64,000 bases of DNA from Dysidea avara (GCF_963678975.1 NC_089281.1:22869375-22933374); one strand, 5' to 3'. Counted from the first letter of the stretch, positions 29,928-44,071 are shown. Program-made: numbers and translations. Notes: generated by a model from the letters alone, not told the origin.

Positions 29928-32900
29928 TTCTTTCTAGCCTGACTGATCATTGCATCATACATCTTTTGGTGTTTCTTAATTTCAGCATCAGATTTAGCTG
30001 GTAGGTCACTTTGAAGATGTAACCACAACAATCATTCAAACAGTGGACTTCCAAGACATAATGACATACCTTGGTCTACCTTCCAATATCAGTCCCATTG
30101 TAGATGTCTCTGCCACCATAGTATTAGTATGGGCATCGGGGCTCTTCAGAAAGTTCAAAAGTGCTCTGCACACAAACACATTCATGACAGTACACTCTTT
30201 TAACCCTGGGAACAAATCTTCACTTTATGGGGTAAACAGTCCATACCTCACATGTAGCTATTGCTTACTGTAATGTATTCATTACGTTGATCAATTATAT
30301 AGCAAATGAATATTAAATATAACGGTACTATTAATTCTTGATACTGTATACATTGCTTAAATTTTAAACATGGCTCCTTTGATATTAGCTAGCTGGTACA
30401 TGCATTACAACGTTTTCTGAGACAAGATCAGGGACTCCACAAATTGTGAGCACTAGCTGTCCAATAACATGCAAGTAAAACGTGATAAAGCAGGGATGAG
30501 ACAAAACAAGTCATTTGCTCCAATAAAGATATACGTAATACCTTTTCCATCATGAAACTATTCTGTGTTGTATTTATTCCTATAGAGGTTCATATGTATT
30601 TGGACCTACCCAGCATCTATTCAACCCTGGACAATTATTAATTAGTGTGCACCAGACACTGAGCAAAGCAGTAGTAAGAGCAGTAATATAATAGACGTAC
30701 AGTTAGGAACCTTCTGAATCACATGCAAACAGGCTAGCAAAACACACAATCTGTCATTTATTACAATGACAGCAAAGAACTATAATAGCACCCAGAACCT
30801 AGGTGTGCACCCTAGATGAAACGACCAGCATATAGTTGAGCCCATGCGTATATTTGAACCCGGCTTCTTCAGCCAGCGACACATGCAACACTTACATCGT
30901 GTACATGAAGACCAGCCTAGCAGACTACCATAACACACACATGGATTATTCACAACGTTGCTGTCATACAGAGCATAAAATAACATCAGACAATAGAAAT
31001 TTTTATCATTTTTATAACTATATTGCCCACGAACACCACAATACTAATGAGTCATTTATTTCAACATACATGTACAGTAGCGCATGATATCATAGCAAAC
31101 TGTGGTGTACATGAAGGGAAGGGTATTATTTTGTTGCTATTAAGTCAAAAGTAAGTAGGCACACTCAATCGGACAATATACAGTATGATATATAACAGTG
31201 TACCCATAAAACCATTCCGTTTTTTAAAAGCAAACTTTTCAAGAGTGATGATGACTTAATGATCTAATCCATGCAAAGTATAATCATGGCTGTAACCGAT
31301 TGACCATTGAGACTACAAACAAGCAATCACAGTGAGCAGTGCATGATGAGACTTAACCATGGTATGCAGACACTCTAGCACCAGACAAAAACTCTGTATT
31401 TGTGGGTCTGCCTAGAAATAAGTATCGATTATGTCTTCTTAGTACCTTAATAGCCAATAAAGGACTATGATTTTAGTTACACTTGTTGCCAACAGAATAA
31501 AGAAGCTGTGATTACAATAACCTCTTTTACAAAAAGCACAGCCATACTACTCAATCAGGAGCTCATGAAAAATTAAGGCAACACTACCTGGAAGCTTGTA
31601 GGCTCCAGACTACATGTACTACATGTATACTTGTAAAAGTATGCACATTATTTTAAACTGTTTCCAAAAACAAGACTCCCAACTGCACAACGTAACATTG
31701 TGTCTCAGAACTCAGCTGTATAGTGGACTGTCACAGAAAAAAACAAAACCATATCTGGTTTGGTTGGGTTTGCAAAAATTGGTTTGACCAGACCAACTTT
31801 GCAACAAATTGCTGCACAATTTATTTGCACCCTTGAAGACCAACCATACACATTTCCCAACCTTTTATTCCCTTGGTCAGCTAGCTAAAACCATAATCTG
31901 GGAAAGTGAGTCAAAAGTTGTCATTGATTTCCTGCGATCTTGTACCATAGGTTAATCTACGTAGCTATTTCTGCAACACGCATGAGGTCATGGCAGACCA
32001 TTCACTTGCTCAAGGCTAACAATTACAAAAGCACAAATGGCCTGCAGGATCACTGTTGTTGCCTCGGTCATATCATCCCTTGATCTGCCCACACCAGTTG
32101 GACTTGACAGAGAATAACTTCTTCCTTGTATTCTGCAGCGTGTGATATGAATAGATTATGCTAAGAGAATATGGGATTATGTTTTGTGTGTAGCTTGATA
32201 AACCAAATTTTGTTGGCCTGCCTGGACTGCTTTCAACCTGACCATACTGCGGCAATAAAATTAGCTTATATACACTAGTGCTTCACAAGAATTAGAACAT
32301 AATCTGCATGGCGTAGTCCAGAAATTAACATGGTGGTGTTGAGGATCAGTTGAGTTGACAATTCAAATCAGACATATATGCGTAGTGACAAGCTTTATGA
32401 AAACAATCATCCTACAACAACATCATTTCCGTATCTATAGTTTGAATGCAACCATATACAATACCTCTTGCCAATACAAATATTAATAGCCCAATAGCAG
32501 TACAATACTGAACACTCAAACTATTCACAGGTATCAAATTTCACAGAACTGAACCACAGGGAACTACGCATGTAGCTTAAGAAATGCCACACAAATTTGT
32601 ATGCAAATAAATAGTCAACACATAGTCTTTTGTAACCAATAGTGACCGTAGAACTTCCCATCTCCCCACTCATCACAATAACACTGTTTATTTACATTTC
32701 ACTGCAATTTTACGAAAGTTATTGAAATGTATGGTTCTACCAGACAAAATGTTATTGATATGAAAATTATGACACAATTGATATGATAATAACATACACA
32801 TGAGCTGATTCCTGCAGACCCTCAGCATGTATGCTGTAAAGCCTTAACAAATTATATGTGTGTGGGTGTGACTATATGCAATTAAAGGTACTATAGTTAC

Positions 32901-35188
32901 AAGAATCTATATACATTGTTTCAAGTGAAGATTCCAAACTGTAAGTGTGGTTATGTATACTATATGTTAGTTATATAAGCACCCTCAGTCACCCAGCTGT
33001 GCTAAGAAATAAACTGTCTGGACCTGAATACATGCCAGGCTCATTTAAATGCCAGCACTTACAGGAAATCATTATATGGATAGATATAGTAGTACTGTAA
33101 ACTGTTCAAAAGTGAAATAATAACCAATTTACAGCAGAATAATTTGCAACCAACCCACTTCTATAAGCTTGTTTAGACAGATTATAGCCTGTATTTACTG
33201 CTGTGGGCACTAATTCAGTGTCATTATTATAAACTACTTGGACACATCATAATTAATACATACAATAATTAGAAAACTAATGTCACTGACACAGTTAGAC
33301 TATTGCTACTATGCAGAAATGGTATAAATATGCCCCCTATCTGCGTGCTCCACATCTTAGCACGTTTTGCTGTGACAGCTAAGGCATGCGTGCCTGTTAC
33401 ATACAATGACCGTATGCAAACTTTTCTTCAATACAACTGTTCCATGTAAGCTACACTTTACTAGTTTGTGATACTATGTTGTATTACACAGTAGAATCAC
33501 TAGTGTGTACAGACCTTATTTCTTATTGCCAAAAGTGAGGTCATTAAATATGGCTTTTCTACGCATAAATAAATAAACAAATCTGTATAACACAACTAGG
33601 GTTGGGAGGTATTTAGGTATTAGTAGTCAATAAAGGTATTTTTCAGATACCGAAGTGATTTCTAAAAATACCGAATACCGCATTTGATGTAGTAATTAAT
33701 TTTTGGTGGTTTAGTGGTGACCATACGTACATGAAGTCAAGCCCCATACAGCCATGTTCACGCTGCGTTCAGAGCAATGAGTGCATGTTAAAGTATTCAC
33801 AATGTTTTTTTTACTTTTTGGGACACTTCAAAACTTACTTTGTGGCACAATATTATTGTTGTTTCATTTGTTTCTTTAAAACAATGTGGGTATAAGTGCA
33901 AATCATAGCTTACCCATGTTTAAAAGGTATTTAGTGATACCGAGGTATTTTTCCTAATACCATACTGTTCTTCAAAAATGCAATACCGCCCATCCCTAAA
34001 CACAACTTTTGGGTACTGCCAAGTTATCCATTGAAGCTGTCAAGTTTTGAAGTAATAGAGGATTCCAGAAATTCACAAGAAGCCATATATGCAAACTCTC
34101 CATATCCGCAAAACGCCTGAGCGTCCGAAGTATGGGGTAGCATCTGGGCCGAAGCACACATATATTGTTAACAGGTGTGTAAGGAATCTCCGGACCATAG
34201 CTTTGTCGTGGAAAAAAATCACAGCTTTAGATCCAAATTTTCTTGCAAAATAATGTTATTTTCTTATCAACTTTCCTTTCTTAATTACACTAGTAGCAAA
34301 CCACCAACCTCCAATTATTTTTAAAATGTTCTGTATACGTAATGACCACGTTCACAAAAAATTGTAGACACCCAAGCAGGAAAGTGTTTTAGTGTATACA
34401 GGTTAGTAAGCGGCTTCTCGTAAATTACTGGAATCTTCTATAGGTACAAAAAATAACAGCAGTAGTTTCCATTTAATCCCAAATGTATCGATGGCGGTTG
34501 GTCACTTTTAGTAATTTAGATCACATTCGAGTCAAACAAATACATGCATGGCATAACAAAACATGCAGTATAAATAACAAAGCAACGTGCTTGCAGCTTC
34601 TGTAGTACTTAACGTACAGTTAATTGTACACTTTCAAGTTACCTTTTCTTTTTGCCTGACGGGTTACTGCTCGAATGTACACTAGTAGGCGAGTCAGTTA
34701 CGGTTGGTGGTAAATTATCAGTAGAGGTATCATTTAAGTCAATTGATTCCAAATCACCAGAAATGATAGAATGGTTTCTTATTTCTTTGTCGTCAACACT
34801 ACTGTTGGAGTCAGACCTATTCGAAAGAGTACCTTGATCTGGTGTGCCTTCCCTAAGTTTTAGACTAGTATCTTGTTCTCTTTCCTCGTCCATAATACCT
34901 GGAAACAGTCGGTGCTTTGAAAACTATTCAAAGGAAACGTTACGTTCTTATTAATGCCCATTCGGCTAGGCGCGTGAACTAAAATGGTAAATATATTTTA
35001 ATGCGCGCGCACCTGTATTTACATGGCTTCATTTGAGTAGGTGGAGTTGCTTTATCCGGAGGAGCTTCCAACAAAAGTTGGGCGACTGCGCCTGTCTTAC
35101 CAGTATTCGTTATTTCTGCTCTGTTAGTAAGACTCAAGAAGGACTGCGTTTCACTGGGCACAGAGCTGCTTTCTGTGATCGTCGGCAC
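28256..35188 (-). CDS. TBC1D12/TBC1D14-like RabGAP
   Basis: Rab GTPase-activating protein of the TBC1D12/14 group, acting on recycling endosomes and autophagic membranes in known members. Thirteen exons give 528 codons: 35188-35023, 34898-34643, 30165-30070, 30008-29926, 29840-29723, 29662-29556, 29495-29427, 29374-29286, 29145-29074, 28977-28849, 28791-28682, 28602-28499, 28443-28256. Diagnostic segments: [14 protein letters not shown] and [17 protein letters not shown] before the domain, then [16 protein letters not shown]. The catalytic Arg finger is in HLDILRTFP (about residue 315) and the Gln finger in GYVQGMSF (about 353). [20 protein letters not shown] near the end is strongly family-like. 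The first exon (MPTITES, 55 codons) is inferred from a donor and acceptor in matching phase; translation could instead begin at MDEEREQD (34893). Intron 2 is 4.5 kb and carries a hAT-like MITE. The N-terminus is shorter than in vertebrate members. Confidence 0.93.
29884..29925. repeat. (CA)n microsatellite forming a splice donor
   Basis: On the coding (minus) strand a GT run of about 20 units starts at the first base after exon 4 of the TBC gene (29926), so the splice donor GT is the first unit of the microsatellite. Confidence 0.9.
30166..34642. other. Large intron 2 of the TBC gene
   Basis: 4.5 kb between exons 2 and 3. Apart from the MITE at 33597-33998 I recognise no exon, RNA gene or long repeat. 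Open frames here are short and lack codon structure. Confidence 0.6.
33597..33998. mobile_element. hAT-like MITE with perfect 8-bp duplication
   Basis: 402 bp, starting TAGGGTTGGGAGGTATT and ending AATACCGCCCATCCCTA, flanked on both sides by AACACAAC (33589-33596 and 33999-34006). Subterminal GGTATT/AATACC repeats occur on both strands. The termini resemble those of the element at 2461-2927. Confidence 0.9.
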
Positions 35189-35647
35189 GACAAATAGTAG
35201 GTAAAAAGCATCGTCGCTGCTGTGTCGCTTTGTGACTACACAATTGCGATATATGTTGATACGAATAGTTTAGTATTTCTAGTCATAAAGAAAGCAGCTT
35301 AATTTGCTGTAGATCACTAGCTACTGCGCGACTCAGTATCACAAAACTAGATTGTACTGAGAACTCAATATCAACTTGTTTGCTATACTCAATGGCTTTC
35401 AGTAATTGAGACTGCCAAGAAATAGCTAATTGCATGCTCATCTGCAATAGGATAGGGTGGTGTGCATTTCTCATGCGTGTTCCCTGTTTGAGTTGCATTA
35501 TGTACTGAGTTGTGGTTAAGTGGGCAATCACACAGTTTGTGTAGGCATTAACAACTATGGACAGGTGTGCACTCTCATTGTATTAACTGCTTCTTAATTC
35601 ATCAAATGTGGTTCACAATTGTGTCATTTTGTTTATCTACAGAAACG
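35189..35647. promoter_or_regulatory. Divergent promoter interval, TBC gene / MIEAP-domain gene
   Basis: 459 bp between the inferred start codons of two divergent genes. The plus-strand gene appears to have a 5' UTR intron ending at a good acceptor (TTTATCTACAG, to 35642). No strong core promoter motif is visible. Confidence 0.5.
35283..35531 (-). CDS. Small open frame in divergent promoter, function unknown
   Basis: An 82-codon minus-strand frame with ordinary composition, including LLKAIEYSKQVDIEFSVQ. It lies between two divergent genes, upstream of the TBC first exon. It matches no family I know. It could be a small gene, a 5' exon or chance; chance is most likely. Confidence 0.2.
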   Translation of the reverse strand: MIAHLTTTQYIMQLKQGTRMRNAHHPILLQMSMQLAISWQSQLLKAIEYSKQVDIEFSVQSSFVILSRAVASDLQQIKLLSL

Positions 35648-37991
35648 ATGATCAAAGTCAAACATTTTATTTCAGCTAAGGTGTCCAACTCACCAAATGG
35701 CGTTCATTCCAGAGAAGGGTCTCCTATGATCAACAAGAAGCGACTAATGCAGCAGTCTCCCTATGAGGTCACCAGTGGAAAGATTGAAATGCTATTAAAC
35801 AATGGTGACATAAGAACAGCAGTTGCAGTAATTACTACATTGCAGGCTGATTATTTGCTGAAATGTGTACCGTCATTCCCACTAAAGTGTATGAAGTTGC
35901 TGTTGCCAAAGTCTTTACCAGTTTGGGAGGTATTGCTTGATAAGATAAATGACATTGAAGATGTTTCTGCACCACAAAGTGTCTACACAGTTTATGACAG
36001 TCTAGTTTTGCAATGTGCACATAAGATGTTGCACTATCGGGCAAGTTCTACCCAAGACAGCAACACAGATGTAGCAGCGATCCACCAAATTTTACGAAAA
36101 GTTTACCTACAATATCCTGAAGTTGTGGAGAGATTTAATGGATTGAAAGAGCAAACTGATTTGGCTGTGCATGCTCTTATGCAACACTTCCCACTGCAGT
36201 TAGAAAGTGCTATGATTCCTTTACAAGATGCAATCCGAAATGAAGTGAGCAGTAGCATACTTGATTTCCAAGAATCTCTTACTAATCTAGACAATCTAAC
36301 AACACAAGAGAAATTCTCACTTTCTGAAATGTTGATCAGTGGACAAGATTTTGATTCACAAGGCCGAGAATCCTCTCCCCCGCCAGTGACGCCACCTCTA
36401 ACACAATTACAAATGCAGGAGAGACTGTATTATAACCAGGCAGTTTTACGGACTATTCAGCCTACCAGACGGAAAGGCAACCTTGCTGTCCTGTCAGAAA
36501 TGTTGATGGAAAGAATACATGGAGACAAAGGGGTAATCACTCTGTTTGGACAACTTAGAAATGAGCTGGACATCAGTGGTGACATGCCTGTAGAAATCTG
36601 CCTGAAACAGCATCAACAAGCTTTGGAACTAGTCACCAATGCATTAAAGAAACTTAAACTTGAAGTAGATGGGGCAAATGTAGTTGAGCTAACTGACATC
36701 TACCTTACAACTTCTGTGAAGAGCAGCTCAACTAATGGAATTCACCGAGCCAGCTTAGGTGATCTTTTGCAGGGCTCATCCTCCTTACTTTCTCAACCTA
36801 GTTTTGATGGCAGTGCCATGTCAGTAGATTCATTGGCCATTAAGGGTAACTTATCACCTGTTAATAATGGATTGATTGTGCACAGAAGATCAACAGCACA
36901 CACTAAATCACTCAGCAGTATTTCAAGTAGTAGCATTACTAGCAAGTCTACTCCTTTGTTCAGAACTGGCTCAGGAGAAACCACACAAAACTCTGATGTC
37001 TTTTCTTCTTCAAGAAGGTCGACCATAAAGTCAACCACCAGCAATGAATTTTCATGTTTTCAGGAACTGGAACTGATAAAGGTTGAGCTACAGCAAGCCC
37101 AAGAAACCATCCAGCAACTAAAGAACAAGGAAAAGGATTTGACTGATAGGTGAGTAATCAGTTGGTTTTCTGAGAATTCTTATGTAACCTTATATAATAT
37201 AATTACATTGTTTAGATTGTCGGAACAAGCCCAAAAGCACTTAGAAGGCAGCACTGTGTTTGAAGATCTGTCGTTAGGTGCTAACAGACCCACACAATTG
37301 ATCCGACGGTACCAAGAACTGTATTGTCAAGGAAGAGTAGAGGTGATAGAAACCCTTGAAGAACAAGATGTGGAGGACGATCTAGTATCTACAATACCAC
37401 TTGACATTATTCAGGTATTATATTATATTATATATATAACTGTTTAAAGTGCTAAGCATGATATGATATTTCCACACTGTAGATGTCCTGTAAGTTGGTT
37501 CAGTCTACTCTAGAAGATATTAACACCAACTGGAAAAAAGTACTGTTCCTTACTGAACAAAAGTCAGCTGCATCATTGCAAATTGAAAAATCTATCAACG
37601 CATACCTTCGGAAGGACTGCAGTCCCAAAAAACTCAACATTCTACAAGTAAGAATTATTGTTGTTCTTTACATGAAAATGTCAAATACAATATTTTATAG
37701 ACTCTAGAACATCAACTATGGACAAAGCATTCAGTTTCTTCAGCAGTAAAATCAGCAACTACAATTAAAGCCTTTATGGAAGATTGTATACAGATTGCAT
37801 GGGCTTTTGCTGTCCAATGGAATCCAATGACAATTAGTTGTGAAGAGACTTTATTTATCACTGATTATCATACTCGTTTCTTCACCTCTGATCCAGATAA
37901 TCACAAAATCAAAGCATACCTATGGCCCATTCTTTTGCAGTCATCCTGTGACTCAAGTAATGTTTTATTTAAGGGTGTGGTAATCACATAA
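35648..37991 (+). CDS. MIEAP-domain (mitochondria-eating protein-like) protein
   Basis: Four exons (35648-37149, 37216-37414, 37483-37647, 37701-37991) give 718 codons with consistent phases. I start at the ATG five bases after a strong acceptor at 35642; the frame is open a further 27 codons upstream, but that part looks intronic. The N-terminal 350 residues are helical and unlike any family I can name. A Ser-rich, low-complexity stretch follows (about 370-465), then a short coiled coil ELELIKVELQQAQETIQQL (about 477-495). The last 200 residues match the C-terminal domain of MIEAP/SPATA18: RRYQELYCQGRVEV, then CIQIAWAFAVQWNP, YLWPILLQS and a terminal LFKGVV. In vertebrates MIEAP binds cardiolipin and drives mitochondrial quality control. 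The N-terminal architecture differs from vertebrate MIEAP, so function is inferred only for the C-terminus. Confidence 0.65.
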
Positions 37992-40767
37992 TGTAATTGT
38001 TATAATTATATGTAATCATATTTTTCCATTTTTTGTATGTTTAAGATTGATTCATTGCAACCTAAAATGAATAATCACTGAGATTTACACAAATTTGGGT
38101 GAGACTATTTTATAAACTGCATGATTTACGATAATTTCAATAACATATCACATAGTTATCTTTACAGTATGTTCAGTAGCTATTACATACCATTAACGAT
38201 TTGTCCACCTAATTGTCCCTCACTATAATTATCTGCACTTGGAGTGCCTCAATTAATATAATAATGATATAGCTATTCTGTCATACAGCTTCATGTTGTA
38301 GCTAGGTGTAACCAATACACCTTTATCACAGACTATAGCCACTTTAATACCTGTAATCATGGCTCTATGATGAATTTAGTTACATGCATGTATAAAGATG
38401 TGGAGAAATTGCAGGATACAAGCACCATAAATTAGTAATTCATAGCTATGTAATAGTAACCTGATAACTGCATAGCAATTTCACCAATATATGCAGTACA
38501 CTGTAGGTTGCCAGAATAAATATAAAAAGCGTTTCACAACTGAGCATTAGTATATAAGTAAGTGTGATTAGACATTAAGATGATACGGGACTATTCAAAA
38601 AGCCAGGTGTGCCAAGTTACAGCAACTAAGGATTGTGTCCAGTCCTTTATCTCCCACACGCTTAAGTAAACTAATTACCTCATAAAGAGTGTGACATAGT
38701 TATAGTGTGAATTCAATTGAAAGCTTTGTGGGGGATGCTTGAGTATAGAATGCTCTAATTGACCAAACTGTTAAACATAGTCAACTATGTTAGTTTTCAA
38801 TATCTGCTGATCTAGAGAAACACAATCAAACTGCCAACAATGCATGCTACATTTGCCACACTACATAGGTAAATGCTTATATAGTCAATTATGTCATGTG
38901 AAATGATAGTTGCAAAACTTTCACTAAGGAAGCTACACTATTGCTTTACAGATCAAGAATATATCTGCAATATTAATTACATCTGCCTTAGCTATAATGC
39001 TATAGTATATACAAGTTGAGCTGGATCCTGAATAACAGCTAAAAACGAAAAGTGGATTTTTTCTTATGAGAATTCTGGCCAACCAGATGATTAGTGGTGA
39101 CAATAAAACTCTCACTAACAGACATGTGTGGTTTGCTATTGGCTCCATTACAAGTTCAGGAAAGGATACCACACTTTTATGATTTCACCTAGGAAATGTA
39201 TGGTGGAAATTTTGACTGATCATAAATATTGTGTCGGGCATTTGATTGAAAAGATTTTGAAACATTTTTGGGGGTCAAGCAGTACTACAAATGAGCCAAA
39301 TTTCAAGATTGCGCATAATTACATCCATGAGTATTAAAATTTATGTTTTGGGGGATCCAGCTCAATGCGTACATAGTACATACTATAAGAGGCAAGTTAT
39401 TACTATTGTTTAATTGCAAAGGTCTACCGTCCATGGAGTGATGTAAGCACAGACTGTATAGAAGCTGCTGCAATCCTCTTGAAAAATTCCATTCTATATC
39501 ACAAATAATGATAATGTAGTAGGATTGTGATGCCCTATAGGCTGGATTCACCTATTCTACTCACTAAAGGTTTCAAATGGATACACCACAAAAGCAGATG
39601 TCCACGTAGTTACTTGACTAGTGCTTGCCACTGAAGTACTAGCTATATGTGATGTCTGAGACTAATTTGAGGAACTTGAAGTTGTAGCTAACTGGCCATG
39701 GTTTGTAAATACACTACTGATGAAATCATGCAGTTTGACTCAGTATGTGGGATGTATATGTGTTTTGAAACTGTATCCGCAGTGCACTGCAGGAGGGGTT
39801 AACTATACCTTCTCATTCTACCTACAATTTGAAGAGCACAGTGTAAGAAGTCACTTCACAATTTTTCTGTGTGAATTGTGTAGCTTTGTAGAGTTATACT
39901 AAATACGATGTCCCACATTGCATAGACAACCATCACCACTGAATGTGCACATGCAGTTGTGTCATATATTTCTACACATAATAATGCATTACAAATATGA
40001 GAGATATCCATGCAGCTTGCCTTTAAAATTATAGTGAACCATAATTTAAGCCAAATAGAGTGACATCATTGTTTTTTGACAATCAGATTGACTTGTTCAT
40101 GTACACATCAACTTGAAAATCAATATTATGGTTGCCTCTTGGAGTTGAAAGTGCTCTATGCATTTCACTGTACTTTGTTTTTAAGGAGGGTATATAGTTA
40201 GCCATCTCCCTAGATCAGCCTCTGCAGCTGCTAATGTATCACACACATAGTGGAGGTAAACATATGCAGCTTGAATTTCTGTGTATGAGTATTAAATTAC
40301 AAAAAAACTAATGATACCAATGTGTACTAATATTTGAAATTTCTAGTTATATGAAGCAATGTTTAGTATGCTTAGTATGTGTAATGTGTATGTTAAAGCA
40401 GAAACTTTGTCACACTAGGTATCTATTATATTGACTTTGTAGTGAAAAACAAAAGCCTGAGTACAGTATAAATCAGGTTGTGGGACGTAACTGATCGCTA
40501 TGACCACAAATTAACACTGTACTTTGCATCCTGAACTTCCACAACAATATTGACATTACAAAATTCAGTTTTAATATGAGTTTTTGTAGCACTCATATCT
40601 TATATCAAGTTACTTATCAATAAATTGTGTTATTCCTTCATCTATGAATTCATTTACATAGCCTTACAGTATACACTAAAGACTGGCTGCAGATGTTTGT
40701 GTAACTTCACATAACATAAAGCCGGCCATGCCAAACAGCCATATATCCCTCCGGAGAAAGTGCATGC

Positions 40768-41530
40768 AATCAATGAATAGATATATTCTCAAAAATGTAA
40801 GCTATGCTAACAAACAATTACATGAACATTATACAGTGAAAGAAAAATACTTTTCTATATGGTCAGCGTATCTTTCGGTACGTGATGAACACACACCTAT
40901 TACTACTGTGGCAGTGTTGTAGATGATTCTTGTTAATTCCAGTGATAGTTTATCTGTACACCACTAGAGGACATGCAAAGTATCATACATTTTTACATTA
41001 TTATAATTTTCTTTGTTTAATGCATGCACCTGGCTTTTTGTAACGTCATTGTTTCCCTGCATGATACTCCATCATACTTCCTTGCAATTCATACTTATGG
41101 GTTGTGTCACATTATTTGCATGACTATAAACAGAGTAATTGAACCTGTGTATACGCACCTTACTATTGAACAAGAGTATTGTATTATTCTATCACTGCTG
41201 GTATACACCATACAGGCATGGCACTTTTAATAAGAAATTTATTACATATACTGTTGAGTCATGTTTGTTATACTATAGCCATAAATAAAATTTCAGCTCT
41301 ATGTTGACATTGTGTTATATTCTACTGTAGAACTGCCAGTATAGCTACACAGATATGTGTGTAGTGCATCTAATAACATGCATTCGTGCAATGAATATAG
41401 CATATAATTCTAAAAAAACATGTAAGCTATGCTAATTAATATATGAACACTACACAGTGAAAGCAAAATTATTTTTCTATATGGTTGGTGTATCTTTCAG
41501 TATGTGATATACACACACACCTAACTACTG
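40768..41530. repeat. Diverged direct duplication, about 145 bp units
   Basis: 40768-40912 and 41381-41530 share ATGTAAGCTATGCTAA, a block with ACAGTGAAAG, TTTTCTATATGGT and GTATCTTTC, in the same order and orientation, 610 bp apart. A weaker third copy may exist near 42070. Confidence 0.65.
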
Positions 41531-44071
41531 CAGTTTAATTTTGTTTGTTGTTTATGTGCTGGTTTACTTCAGCATGCCATGCAAATAAACCAGCCTCAGA
41601 TCTTTTGTGACTTCGCACATAAGCTACTGTAACTTCCAAAATTAAATAGAAACCCAATGCCTTGCTTTAAATATACAAAAGAGGCCAATGTACTCAGTCC
41701 AAACTCACCACCACTGCTGGTTAGTAACTAAATTATTTGATGTATTGTGGCAATTTAATTTATGATTTAGCTTGCAGTTGTCTTCTAGAAACAAATGTGT
41801 TTGTTCCAGGACCTATATACAGGTAAAATAATGCAAGATCATAGGGTTTCTACATGCAGATTCCAATACATACTAAAGCTGCAACAAATGTTCCAAATCC
41901 ATGAAAATTTCAATGTATAGTGAATTAAAAATTTAGATAACCTACGGCATTATTTTAGTCTGACTACAAGGTTGGTCTGCTACCTGGTTAGTCATACAGT
42001 TTAGACATCTAATTTATTTGTAATACTGTTTTAAGTGGCCAAATACCTATGTGTAATGAAGATAGACCTGAAAATATACACTGAAAGCAAATTTTTCCAG
42101 GTAATTTTTCAACATGTGATCTGTATATAGTGTGGTATGCCTTACCACAACAAATTTCAAGTACACACAACAAAAACACGCATGCACTCTACAGGTATGT
42201 TAGTTATGTGTGGGAATTTCTACACTGAGTGCTATGATCACTGGACTGTATGTGTCTTTAAAGAGTTTACATCATGGCTTAGAGTGTACAGTTATAGGTG
42301 GTAAACAGGCTTGTGTACATACAGTAGTTGAACAATGGCATAGCAATATTGACTGAATACTGAGATCTGACAGAAAGCAAAAATACTATTATACATTAAT
42401 TTTATATTTTCACAGATTAAGTGAAAACCAGGTACATGTATACATTTCAAATGTACACTTGTATAGTTGACTATTACGATTACCTGGCTGTTATTGTGGT
42501 TCATTATTAGCAGTATAGAAATGGCCATATGTCAGTATATTGCATAATCAAATTAACCATTTGCATCAAGTACATTAACCCGCATTGTTTGCCAAGTACT
42601 GCAGCAAACTTAATGTACGTATCTCAACAAACAGGGGTGTATAGCTGCAATTCAAAGCATGCAGGGTATAACAGCCACATCCCATACATAAGGTGAACAC
42701 ATGCACATATCCCTATGTGATGTATAAGTAACTTGGAATGTCCATTATACATATTTTCACATCAATAATGCCAAAGGTCACTAAACACTTGACTTTTCTT
42801 TTTTATGCAACAAATTACTGTAACATATAATCACAGATATACAGGCAAGTACCCATGCAGGTTAATTGTCTCATGTGGGCCCATTGATTCCAACACAAAT
42901 GTATTTGCTGGATCATTGCTATCCCCTCAAAAAAGGTGGGATAGCAAAATACACCTGCACTCACAATACATTTCTTGAGAATGCCAATATGTGATAGTGG
43001 TTTATTTTGGTTGTTGGAGAGCTTTAGTCATCATTATTTACTAGCTGGGCCTAGTTGGTGGGTGTGTTTCTTGGTGTATACTGTACAGAAACACAATTGT
43101 TAATGTTTTTGAAAGTAGTTACAAGAATAGAACTATACTGAGTCATCTGTGTGACAAATTGGTAATAATGATCCGGGATGAAAAACCAGATGATTTCAAT
43201 CCCGGGCACACTGAAGTCTGAATATAAATAACTGCATACATGTCAAAGAAGTCTGTATACAATCTGAGTACACTACATTCAATATGAAAACAATGATAGT
43301 GGAATTTGCTTGATTTTTGCTGCAGTAGACTGACAACACATCCAGTGGCTGTTGTAACAACTGCATACCTAAAACAAATTGAAGGTAGATTATAAAAATT
43401 CATAATTTTAGTATTATGTAGATATAAAAAAGTAGCACTGAGAAAGAACTAATGAGCATACAGTAACCCTGACTAATACAAACATACTGCATAAACCAGT
43501 CAATGGATAGCCTATATAGCTAGGGTGTATGTTAGCGAATTATTTAGTGGAGGTAATGTGACCATGTGTGCTTCAACTTTACCAGTTAGGCACTGCACAG
43601 AAGGTAAAACCTGTACAAGGTGTTTACCACCAGCCTAGCTGCCTAGGAGCCTAAGTGAAAATCTTTAAGTAAAGGTGAGACAAGCCAACTAGTCAGCTAC
43701 AGTAAAAGTCCCCTCACACTTCTGCCTGGGCTACTTTCTTACCTTTAGTTCAGCTCTATGGCTCAGCCATACTTATATATAAATGGCTGGACTGGATCAC
43801 TCATGCCTAACTATATATGATTACAGTTATTAGCTGCAAGCCATTACTAACTTACAGAGCATTACGTAATAATATTACTGTACATTACTAAATACTTTTG
43901 GGTAATGGATTATGTTATATTACCACACCATGAATATAACACTTTATATTACTCAGAAGCCCAAAAAAGTACATAATGTGTTACTTAGTAGCATGTTATT
44001 ACCACCACTGGCCCTCTGGAGTAGTCTATAGCTTGACTAAATGGTCTGACACAGACAGTATATTAAAGGAT

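Noticed and set aside
39128..41230. Several 60-70-codon frames between 38 and 42 kb
   Set aside because: Length expected by chance at this composition; no splice-compatible neighbours or known motifs.
43143..43375. Last exon of Fringe-like copy 1
   Set aside because: Acceptor and phase fit, but the translated sequence lacks the Fringe C-terminal Cys pattern; kept only as a possibility.
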